NCBI RefSeq assembly: GCF_009002475.1
Contig: NZ_AP019860.1
Location: 3,162,001 to 3,226,000 of the forward strand
Reading direction: 5' to 3'
Source: Candidatus Uabimicrobium amorphum
GTDB lineage: Bacteria > Planctomycetota > Uabimicrobiia > Uabimicrobiales > Uabimicrobiaceae
Length of the DNA: 64,000 nt
Shown here: piece after piece, positions 52,976 to 62,000 of the stretch
Layout of the letters: every line of letters begins with the position of its first letter
How positions within the stretch are numbered: the first letter of the stretch is position 1
Made by a program: the position numbers and the translations under genes
Notes under the pieces: model-generated
Seen by the model: the letters and a program-made list of their open reading frames with translations, nothing else
Databases searched by the model: none
Told to the model about the DNA's origin: nothing

Positions 52976-55234
52976 ATGGATCGTATACGTAAAATATGGA
53001 ATAAAGTAGTTGATGATAACATACTTGATCATGGCGATCCTCAACACACATACAAAACGGCCACACTCCCCGAGGATATGGACGCAACATTTTTTGACGA
53101 ACCCATCACTCAAACAAACATAGATAAAGAAGATTCATCTACCATAGAATACAAACCAGAACGTTATGAAATCATTACCGAAATAGCCCATGGTGGTATG
53201 GGTGTCGTTTTCCAAGGAAAACAACATAGCCTACAACGTGAAGTGGCCATAAAGAAACTTCTCTCTACCACCAAAAAAGACATGGTGGGAAAATTTATTG
53301 CCGAATCTTTGGTCACGGCATTTCTAGACCACCCCAATATTGTTCCGGTTTATGATCTTGTACAAAATACCAACGGTGAACTATTTTTATCGATGAAAAT
53401 GGTTCGTGGTGTTTCGTGGAAAAGAATTTTATATCCACAAACGCCTGAAGAATCGAAAATAGCGGAACAGTACACATTGGAAAAACATCTACAAATTCTT
53501 CTCGATGTGTGTAACGCCGTCTCTTTTGCTCATAGCAAAGAAATTGTACACAACGATATAAAACCTTCCAATATCATGGTGGGAGAGTTCGGCGAAGTTT
53601 TAGTGATGGATTGGGGAATTGCCGTTCATATTACCGCAGAACGAGAAGACGATAGCAAAATTTTTCACAAATCAATGATCTGTACCCCTATGGGTACTCC
53701 TTGCTATATTCCTCGAGAACTCGCCGAAGGAAAAGGCGAACAAATTGGACCTTGGACAGATGTATACCTTTTAGGTAGTACCTTGTATGAAATTTTAATG
53801 AAAAAGCCTCCGCATCAGGGTTCCCCTCTAGAAGCCATCATGTCCAGCGTTCTGGGCAAGGAATTGACATTTACTCTCAACACCCCTGATGGCCTGCAAA
53901 ATATTGTCAAAAAAGCCATGCAGTTACACCCACAAGATCGCTACCAAAGCGTACAGGAATTTAAAACAGATATTGAGGTATTCTTACGTCACCGCGAAAG
54001 TTTAGAGCTCACAGAAAAAGCCCGTGACATATACACGGAAGTGAAGAGTTCCTTTAAGAGTTTCTCTCTGCGCGCGTTTTTTGCTAACTTTACGCATCTG
54101 TTATTTGACATTCCAGGAAAAATCATTTTCCCATACTGGTGGTACAGTTCTACCGTAAAAGAAAAATGTATATATACTATACTACTTCTACCGTTTCTTT
54201 TTTTGGCAAAGGATATTGCTGGGTTTACACTTATTGCGCTCATTGGTTTGCTTTCCTTCAACTTACTTTATATCGCGCGCCAATTCTGGCAATACTTTGT
54301 TCTTCGTAAACAAATAGGAAAACGCCACCAGTACAATTTAAATTCTTTGCAACGCAACCTCGTCTATTCTAATTTAATTCGCGCCATAACATTGTATGAC
54401 CGCGCTATCGAGTTATGGCCCGAAAACAATAACGCCCTAGAAGACAAACAACATGCAAATTTAATGTTAGCACAAGTAGCGATCCACAACCAGGACGTTG
54501 GCCTTGCCGAAATGTATCTAGACAAAAACGACGACAAGGATCCAAAATTTCAAAAAGTCTACAGGCAACTACATCAAGCCAAAATAGAGCAAAAAAGTGA
54601 TGCCATGGTTCTCAGCTTGAGTAAGGTGGTGATGGTAATTATTTTTTACTGGGTGCTAATAACAACATACACGAGCTACATCAAACCACTACTTGAAACA
54701 GAAATTGAGCGCAATGAACGCCTTACAGTTGATAATCTTCACAATATTTACCAAAGTCAAATATTGTTTCGCAAAAATAATTTTATCGATCAAGATATGG
54801 ATAGTGAGGGAGAGTACGGATTTATGCGTGAATTGGTAGAACGAGAAATTTTCCGCATGGAAAAATTTAAGAAAAAAGATGGCTTTTACAGTACAAATGG
54901 CTACTACTATTACTGTTATCTTCCTGGAAATAAGTATGCGGTGGGAGAAAACGATTCTATTCCGATAGAACAAACCCCACAGCAAATTAATATGCAAGAA
55001 CAGCGTTTTTTAATTTATGCATGGCCACAAACTCCACAGCTCGGGCAACACGTATTTGTTATTGATGCAAACAACATGGTGTATGCAACAGCACAGCACA
55101 ACTATACGCGTTTTAAAATTCCGCAGCCACAAGCAGCTTTTGTAAATGACAACAACAAAGTGAAAAATATGGAGGGAGAGATGGCCAATAATCAAAAAGG
55201 TGTCGATCAAAATTTTTGGTCTTTGTGGAACTAA
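52976..55234 (+). CDS. Transmembrane serine/threonine kinase with altered catalytic motifs
   Basis: A 752-residue kinase. The domain (about 60-345) has VAIKKLL, but the loop is IAHGGMGVV (first Gly changed), HRD is HND (VHNDIKPSN) with the catalytic Asp kept, and DFG is DWG (VMDWGIAVH). Planctomycete kinases often carry DWG. Two hydrophobic blocks follow: about 392-445 and near 545-565. Between them is a TPR-like helical block, and the end is an extracytoplasmic domain of about 180 residues with an FYSTNGYYYYCYLPG strand. Activity is possible but not certain. It ends one base from the stop of the convergent kinase gene. Confidence 0.9.
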   Translation: MDRIRKIWNKVVDDNILDHGDPQHTYKTATLPEDMDATFFDEPITQTNIDKEDSSTIEYKPERYEIITEIAHGGMGVVFQGKQHSLQREVAIKKLLSTTKKDMVGKFIAESLVTAFLDHPNIVPVYDLVQNTNGELFLSMKMVRGVSWKRILYPQTPEESKIAEQYTLEKHLQILLDVCNAVSFAHSKEIVHNDIKPSNIMVGEFGEVLVMDWGIAVHITAEREDDSKIFHKSMICTPMGTPCYIPRELAEGKGEQIGPWTDVYLLGSTLYEILMKKPPHQGSPLEAIMSSVLGKELTFTLNTPDGLQNIVKKAMQLHPQDRYQSVQEFKTDIEVFLRHRESLELTEKARDIYTEVKSSFKSFSLRAFFANFTHLLFDIPGKIIFPYWWYSSTVKEKCIYTILLLPFLFLAKDIAGFTLIALIGLLSFNLLYIARQFWQYFVLRKQIGKRHQYNLNSLQRNLVYSNLIRAITLYDRAIELWPENNNALEDKQHANLMLAQVAIHNQDVGLAEMYLDKNDDKDPKFQKVYRQLHQAKIEQKSDAMVLSLSKVVMVIIFYWVLITTYTSYIKPLLETEIERNERLTVDNLHNIYQSQILFRKNNFIDQDMDSEGEYGFMRELVEREIFRMEKFKKKDGFYSTNGYYYYCYLPGNKYAVGENDSIPIEQTPQQINMQEQRFLIYAWPQTPQLGQHVFVIDANNMVYATAQHNYTRFKIPQPQAAFVNDNNKVKNMEGEMANNQKGVDQNFWSLWN

Positions 55235-55235
55235 T

Positions 55236-56741
55236 TTATTCACTTAGTTCTGGAGGTGTCACCCTCAATAAACGCCATGTTGTATTTTTTTTGGATACGA
55301 TCTCTCTTGTTTCTCTCATATTACAAATATCGCCATGTTTTATATTTACTTCGTTTATGGTTCCATCGTCTTCGATTTCCAAATCAAAACTCCATGACTT
55401 TTCTTTCGCCAATCTAGCAATAAAATCAAAATTAATGTCTTTTACCTTAGCTAAGTTTTGGCTCAAACGCGACATTGTTTCCTCGTAAGTACACAAGTAT
55501 TGTTTTTGCTCCTCACTAGCCTCTATTTCATCTGCTGTAACAAATAGAACGTTTGTTTCGGGAAACTCAGAACGTAGTAAAGTAAAGATATCAACAGACA
55601 GTTCTTGTCGGTGATCCACATCAATAACTACGATATTTTTCTGCTCGTGATATTGCTCTAAAAACATTTTTACTTCAGTGAAACTATTCATATAGTGTAC
55701 AAGTTGCGCTTGTTTAGTGATGTAGTTACTGCGTGTGTTTATGTCCCATGTACCAACAATGATGGCATTGTCAAACGCAATTTTCGCATTATACATGACA
55801 TCGACAATGCGCTGTGTGACAGTGTGCCGCCTCGTTTTCGTCGCAAACAATTGTATTTGGTTTGGTTTGTATATCAGTTGCGCATCCCTAACCGATGCAT
55901 AGGTCAGCTTTTTTTTATGTAGTATATTCTCAATGTCTACGAGCAAATCACCATAACTGTGATAGCGATTTTCAGGTTTTTTCTGTAACAATTTGCCCAC
56001 AATTAGATTGGCATCTGGGCTTAAAAATGGGTTATGCATCATTGGTGCGTCGATCAATTCATTTGCATGTTGAAACAATATCTGCATCACATTGTCACCA
56101 TCAAAAGCCATTTTTTTTGTTAAACAAAAATAGATAGTAACGCCTAAAGAGTATAAATCGGAGCGAAAGTCATTAACGCCTAGCTGTGCTGTTTCGGGGC
56201 TAATAAAATTAGGCGTTCCGAGTATAGAGCCTTCTTTTGTGATTTTTGATTCATCCTCAATCACTTTGGAAATACCAAAATCCCCTATTTTTGCATATCG
56301 CTTCCCTGACAATAGGATATTCGCTGGTTTTACATCGCGGTGAATTACTCCTTCGGCAAGAGCGGACTGTAAACCACGGCATACCTGAGATATGATTTGC
56401 CAAATTTCAAGCTCATTTATTTTTTTACTTCGTAAAATTTGATCGTGCAAAGAACCACCATTTACATACTCTATAACCATATAGAAGAAAAGGGGTTTTT
56501 CTCCCACATCGTATATAGAAACAATGTTAGGGTGATCCAACTTTGCTAATATCTTCGCTTCGATAAGCCCTCTTTTGAATAAGTCGTCGTTATACTGACG
56601 CGACTTCTTAATCACTTTTATCGCAACTAGGCGATCTAAATTCGTTTGCTTCGCCAGATATACGCGACCTGCTCCTCCCGCGCCTATAGGTTTTAAAACC
56701 TCGAAATTCTCTAATGCGAGATATGGCATAAAATCAGGCAT
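55236..56741 (-). CDS. Serine/threonine kinase with receiver-like C-terminus
   Basis: A 501-residue kinase from ATG 56741, with a strong AAAGGAG site; an earlier in-frame start is weaker. The domain (about 8-285) is canonical: GAGGAGRVYLAK, VAIKVIKK, HRDVKPAN, IGDFGISKV, GTPNFISPET. Residues about 320-435 (NAIIVGTWDINTRSNYI, then VVIDVDHRQELSVDIF and NVLFVTADEIEAS) have the strand order of a receiver-like domain without a clear Lys. No transmembrane segment is seen, so it is cytoplasmic. A CheY-like gene lies 269 nt upstream on the same strand, so phosphorelay crosstalk is plausible. Confidence 0.9.
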   Translation of the reverse strand: MPDFMPYLALENFEVLKPIGAGGAGRVYLAKQTNLDRLVAIKVIKKSRQYNDDLFKRGLIEAKILAKLDHPNIVSIYDVGEKPLFFYMVIEYVNGGSLHDQILRSKKINELEIWQIISQVCRGLQSALAEGVIHRDVKPANILLSGKRYAKIGDFGISKVIEDESKITKEGSILGTPNFISPETAQLGVNDFRSDLYSLGVTIYFCLTKKMAFDGDNVMQILFQHANELIDAPMMHNPFLSPDANLIVGKLLQKKPENRYHSYGDLLVDIENILHKKKLTYASVRDAQLIYKPNQIQLFATKTRRHTVTQRIVDVMYNAKIAFDNAIIVGTWDINTRSNYITKQAQLVHYMNSFTEVKMFLEQYHEQKNIVVIDVDHRQELSVDIFTLLRSEFPETNVLFVTADEIEASEEQKQYLCTYEETMSRLSQNLAKVKDINFDFIARLAKEKSWSFDLEIEDDGTINEVNIKHGDICNMRETREIVSKKNTTWRLLRVTPPELSE

Positions 56742-57009
56742 ATTGATTCTCCTTTGGCCTAAGTTGTTTATTTGCCTTTTGTCCAAAAATACTTGCCGTG
56801 CCTTTTTGGAGATGTAAATATTCTACAACATAAAATACTATATTAAAATTTTTAATAAAATTTTATAATATTAAATTAATATATATTTGAAATATTTACG
56901 AGCAAGCTTGTTAATCACCGAAATAGCTAGCAAAATTTAGGCCATAGAGTTTGAAGATAACAGCGAAAATTTTTATGTTGAATGAATCAAAATGCCAATC
57001 ATCTAAACT

Positions 57010-57402
57010 TTATGCTATTTTTGTGTGCAAAATTTGCCGTACATTGCTAACAAAACAATCATTATTAATGGGCTTATAAATTATAGTAGCGACACCTGCA
57101 ATTTTAGCGTTTACAGCTAGTTCTGGCGTACGATTTGCCGTTAACATAACGATAGGAAGCAAAGGATTGCTTTTACAAATAAACCTTGTAGCTTCTACAC
57201 CATTCATGATCGGCATATCAAAGTCCATCACAACAACGGCAGGACGACAAATGGCTACTTTTTCCACCGCCTCTTGACCATTTCCAGCAACGTAGACTTT
57301 AAAACCAGCGTCGAGCAGGACTTCTTTAAGTAGTACGCGCACACAACGATTATCATCAACCACCAACACCGATTCTGCGTTGGATTTGTAGGTTTTACTC
57401 AC
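57010..57402 (-). CDS. CheY-like single-domain response regulator
   Basis: A 130-residue receiver domain with a GTG start (57402) and a strong GAGGAGGA site. It has LVVDDNR, phospho-acceptor Asp60 in VVVMDFDMPIMNG, Thr in MLTANR and Lys in IYKPI, so phosphorylation is likely. No output domain is present. The partner is probably one of the adjacent kinases or a distant histidine kinase. Upstream is a symmetric palindrome. The 268-nt gap between this gene and the kinase (56742-57009) is very AT-rich, with no gene seen. Confidence 0.93.
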   Translation of the reverse strand: MSKTYKSNAESVLVVDDNRCVRVLLKEVLLDAGFKVYVAGNGQEAVEKVAICRPAVVVMDFDMPIMNGVEATRFICKSNPLLPIVMLTANRTPELAVNAKIAGVATIIYKPINNDCFVSNVRQILHTKIA

Positions 57403-57461
57403 TTTTTCCTCCTCATTATAAAAGTAGTGAAAGCTGTTTTTGATTTACATACGCAAACAAA

Positions 57462-57498
57462 GAAAAAAAACGGCAAAAATTTTTGCCGTTTTTTTTTC
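57462..57498. terminator. Perfect palindromic bidirectional terminator
   Basis: CGGCAAAAATTTTTGCCG (57471-57488) with eight A before and nine T after makes a fully symmetric intrinsic terminator. It lies between divergent genes, where a terminator is not expected, and inside the longest in-frame extension of the next gene, which argues for the later start used here. Confidence 0.8.
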
Positions 57499-57551
57499 AA
57501 AACCAGTATCAAAACATAAACACGATTCTAAATAGATTTAGAAGGGGTACT

Positions 57552-58328
57552 ATGACTACTCAAAAATTTAACACAGCAAACATTGATGATAGTCCTTACT
57601 ATCAAAACGTCATTAAGAACTATCAACGAGCAATTGAAATTCTTCAAGACGCCCCTTATGTTCAAAAATATTTAGCGATACAATCGCAAATGGAGCATGA
57701 GGAAATTTTATGGCTTCGTTTACATATTGACTGGTTTGATTGCGCCATCAGTATGCTCCAAGAGGAAGAAATTTTTTATTTGGAAGAAGTAAAGCAAAAA
57801 GCAATTTATTATCTCAATCGCTACTACAGACCTCAAATCAAGCTAGAGCTGGATAAAGACCCTAGCTGGAGATGGTTAATGCAACAAGATAACCAAATCA
57901 CCAAAGGCTTTTTCCAAACATATTCCAATGGAATTATCCCAATGTACCCGGTAAAACAAGGTGCTGCGGCAGGGTTGTATCAAATGGGTAGTAATTATGC
58001 CGAACTACTACTTCCCATACCTGTTTCAGAGGGCGAGATTGAAATCAATGTTCCCCTCAGATTATCCATTGCTTTCCGTTGGACAGATGAAAAAATGTGG
58101 GGAGAAATCAATATTCGCGTAAACAGTGAAAAAATTCTTTCCAAAACTCAAAAACACTTTCTCACATTATTTCGCGTGGACTTAAACTATTCGCAAAGCA
58201 TTGAGAAAAACTTAATCGTCAATGCCTACGGCAAATTTTTTGTCTCAAACGATTTCAACCAGATGAATGTAATCAAAGAATTTTTAAATAACAAAAAATT
58301 GCACTGCACCCTAAAACTACATGCCTAG
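57552..58328 (+). CDS. Conserved-looking cytoplasmic protein of unknown function
   Basis: A 258-residue protein from ATG 57552 (MTTQKFNTANIDDSP), with AAGGGG upstream. The first half is helical and acidic (MEHEEILWLRLHIDWFDCAISML). The second half is beta-rich (GLYQMGSNYAELLLPIPVSEG, EINVPLRLSIAFRW). There is no signal peptide and no membrane segment. I recognise no domain. It precedes the ECF sigma factor by 77 nt, so it may be a regulator or effector in that module, which is an inference only. Confidence 0.6.
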   Translation: MTTQKFNTANIDDSPYYQNVIKNYQRAIEILQDAPYVQKYLAIQSQMEHEEILWLRLHIDWFDCAISMLQEEEIFYLEEVKQKAIYYLNRYYRPQIKLELDKDPSWRWLMQQDNQITKGFFQTYSNGIIPMYPVKQGAAAGLYQMGSNYAELLLPIPVSEGEIEINVPLRLSIAFRWTDEKMWGEINIRVNSEKILSKTQKHFLTLFRVDLNYSQSIEKNLIVNAYGKFFVSNDFNQMNVIKEFLNNKKLHCTLKLHA

Positions 58329-58405
58329 CAATGCAATTGTCTACATATACAAACAGGTCATAAACGTTAACGTTGGTTTCATTTTATGTGCTAGAAAGAC
58401 AAAAT

Positions 58406-58942
58406 ATGTCGTGGGAAATATTTTTTGAACTGGAAACAGCCGCAAAAAAATCGCAGTGCTTTACGTTTCTTCACAAAAAAATCGTACACAATTTTTATAA
58501 CAAAAAAATCGCGCGCGAAGATGCAGAGGATTTGGCACAAGATGTTTGTGTTCGGGTCATGCAAAATTTAGAAAATATCCTAAATAAGTGCCAGAGTGTC
58601 CACCATTTAAAAAATTACATTTACAAATTAGCAAAAAACATTCTTTTTGATCATCTCCAAAAACAAAAAAGGTCTATTAAAGCTGCGGAAATTGAAGAAG
58701 TCTATGTAGAAACTCCGGAAGGTGTTATTCTGGAAAAAGAACTCAACTATATATTGTATGGATGCATGGAAAAAATAAATGAGAACTGGTGTGAAGTCCT
58801 AATTTGGAAAGATGTAGAAGGGAAAAGTGCAAACGAAATATTATTGCTTTCAGGTGTTTCAGAAAGAACACAAAGACTCTGGCGCGCCAAAGCAAAAGAC
58901 CAACTAAAAACTTGTATTGAAAATAAGCTACAAAACGAATAA
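58406..58942 (+). CDS. ECF sigma factor (RNA polymerase)
   Basis: A 178-residue protein from ATG 58406; a TTG start 11 codons earlier is possible. Region 2 has EDAEDLAQDVCVRVMQNLENIL and KNYIYKLAKNILFDHLQKQKR (promoter -10 contact). Region 4 is a helix-turn-helix, LIWKDVEGKSANEILLLSGVSERTQRLWRAKAKDQL. This places it in the ECF family. There is no adjacent anti-sigma gene. The next gene codes for a kinase-like ATPase, an arrangement common to kinase-linked ECF groups in planctomycetes. Confidence 0.92.
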   Translation: MSWEIFFELETAAKKSQCFTFLHKKIVHNFYNKKIAREDAEDLAQDVCVRVMQNLENILNKCQSVHHLKNYIYKLAKNILFDHLQKQKRSIKAAEIEEVYVETPEGVILEKELNYILYGCMEKINENWCEVLIWKDVEGKSANEILLLSGVSERTQRLWRAKAKDQLKTCIENKLQNE

Positions 58943-59015
58943 ACTATGTACAAATAGCTCTTTGCTTTGAAGATAAGGAAACTTTTTGTATATAAGAACG
59001 AATTACTAGAAATAG

Positions 59016-62000
59016 GTGAACGTGAAACTTAGCGAAACATTTCTAAGCATAGTCATAGATGCATTGCGATACATAGAGACACAAGATCCCAAGATTAAAG
59101 ATCGTCTTGTCGATGAGCTAGATAAGAGCTTTAGTCTACTACACACGCTTTCATCAGAAATGGAAACGCCCTATACCAAAACGTACATAGATATCGTGGC
59201 CAGTAATAGAAATGATAGCTTAATTGCTCTTCTGGAGAGTGAAGAACCTTGTTTACAAGGGGTACCCGAAAACTTAGAAAAATGGCAAACACAATGTATA
59301 GAGCGTCTAAAAAAAACGTATTTGAATTGGCAAGATAACATACAACAAGGACAATTGCGCTTATATCTAGTGATTGCATTTAGCCAAACGGGTCTTCTCG
59401 GTTCGCTACGCATGTCATCTTACAACCCGCTGCCACACCAGAGAATTCAAGGGGATTGTTACGACACTTCTATCGCTCGTAGCCTTGATGACGCACGTAA
59501 AATTGTAAAATATTATTGGCAAGCAAAATACAAGTTACCCACGATTGACGTCGATGAAAGTTTGCACGATTGGGCTATCGAATGGGGAAGTTCTCTCTTT
59601 GAACAATTTGAAAATAAACCCATTACCGGCCAAAGTTTTACTTTCGCTTTCACGATACTATTTTTTATCTCTTCGTTACGCATTCTATCGCGGAAAAATC
59701 TTATAGAAGTTTATGATTACAAGAGCGGAAAAAGACTAGAACCCCACGAGTTAGTACTACCGCACAATACCATTGCTAGCGGAGCTTTTTTACGTGACCA
59801 AATTCCTGATGAATCTCTAACGCCTAAAAATTACAAACCGATTGCAACTCAAAGAGTGGCAGGTGTACAAACAAAATTGGATATTATATCTCAAGCCAAC
59901 TCCATACATGAAACATTGAACTTTTTTTTGATTCCCAAAGATAACTATTTTGATATCCAAGTTCAAGATCCCAATGTTACTGTTGTTCCCATCGAAAATT
60001 TAGATGATTTAATTACGCATTTTTTCCGCGATTGGTCTATCGTAAGTCAACAAGTAAGTAAAGATGCCACAACACGCGTTGATGTCAAGAATTTCATCCA
60101 ACAAGCATTAGAACTCACCAAACAACTGTCTTATATTCATCAACAAAACAAAATTTACAAGTATTTAACCATTGACTGCATCACATCCTCGATAGAGCAA
60201 ATAAAGCTTTTAGATCCTACAGAAGCTGCATCCCTAGCATTAAGGGATCCACAGTCGACAGTGGCGTATATCTCTCCCGAGCAAAGTAATTACTTGGAAC
60301 TAAATCTAGATTATCGTGCCGATTTCTATTCATTGGGAGTCATTTTTTACCAAATGCTCACCACAAAACTCCCTTTCAATGCCAATAGCATTCGAGAGTT
60401 TATCATCGCACATATTTCGCAAAAAATCATTCCACCACACGATGTCATTCCACAAATTCCCCTACCAATTTCTGACATCATTTTGAAAATGCTAAAAAAA
60501 AATCCTGATGATCGTTACAAAAGTATCACCAGTATCATAAACGATTTGTCTTGCTGTCAAAAACACATTAGAAATGATAAGCCCGATGTATATGAAACTT
60601 TAGTCCTACCGAAAAAACTCTACGGCCGCGACGAAGAATATCGACAGTTAGAAAAAAGTTGGGAAAATTTTTTACAAGGCCACAATCAAATTGTCATGGT
60701 ACATGGTATGCCTGGTATCGGAAAAACAACTTTGGTAAATAGCTTTTTGCCGCGAATGCTACAAGAAAACGCAATGTTCTTATCGGGTAAATATCAACAA
60801 AACATTACTTCTAGCTCGCAAAACGCTCTCATACAAACGGCGCAAAAGTTTTGCGCACAAGTTTTGACGAGTTCCCCCGAAATTATAGCGGAGTGGCGTC
60901 AAAAAATTTTAGACGCCCTCGACACAAATATACGCGTTGTCGTAGACGCAATACCCGGTTTTGATAAACTCGTAGGAGAACAACCACCTCCTTCACCATT
61001 ACCACCTGAAGAGTCGCGCAACCGTTTTTACCTTTCTATCGAAAAATTAATGCAAACGGTGATCATCCATAACGAAAAAAGCGTTTTATTTTTGGATGAT
61101 GTGCAGTGGATTGACGAAGCAGCTTTGCACTTGCTAGGCAGAATTTTAGGAAAATTCCCGAAGAAACTTTTTGTTATTCTTGCCGCGCGAGATAGCGGTA
61201 ATATAGACAAAGTGAAGGATATCGTCACCACTAAGGGATTACAAATCAACGAATTATTTCTAAATTCTCTTCCCCAAAAAGCGATAAAAAATATTGTTTG
61301 TCATTTATTTTCACCAACAGCAGACGACACAGAAGTTTTCAGCGAAGTGATTTACCAAAAAACAATCGGTAACCCACTATTTACCAAACAATTTTTACAG
61401 GTAATCTGGCAAAATAAATTGCTGCATTTTTCTCATGAAAACCACTGTTGGAGTTGGCAAATCGACAAAATAGAAAAACTGGACTTTAGCCACGATATTC
61501 TAACTTCTATCTACAGCAAGACTTCACAATTATTAACACAGCACCAAGAAATCTTGAAGATATGCGCATGTATGGAAAACTTCACACTAGAAATGCTGAG
61601 GAGTATCGCTCCACAATACAACAGTTACCTTGAAAGTTTTATGCAAACAGCCCTACAGCGCAACTATATTAGACCTCTGCAACCACAATGGATTCTGTCT
61701 TCTACAGAACAAAAGTACTGCTTCGCCCACGACTTAGTTCATCAAAGTATCTACGATGCCATTGACGAACAATTAAAAAAGCAGCTTCATTACAAAATAG
61801 GCCTCTACTATCGCGAACACGACTACACTGCTTCGAACATCGCGGACCAGTGGAATTTATGTCGTCCTCTACTTGATCGTGAACAAAAGCAGCAACTTGC
61901 GCAATTCAATTTTCAGGCGATGACCACTGCGAAAAATCTGGCGGCATACAGCCATGCTCTCGCATACATACATTACCTAAAACAACTCACCACAGAAATT

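Noticed and set aside
57483..57551. In-frame upstream extension of the 57552 gene (MPFFFQNQY...)
   Set aside because: It begins inside the palindromic terminator, and the ATG at 57552 has a good AAGGGG site.
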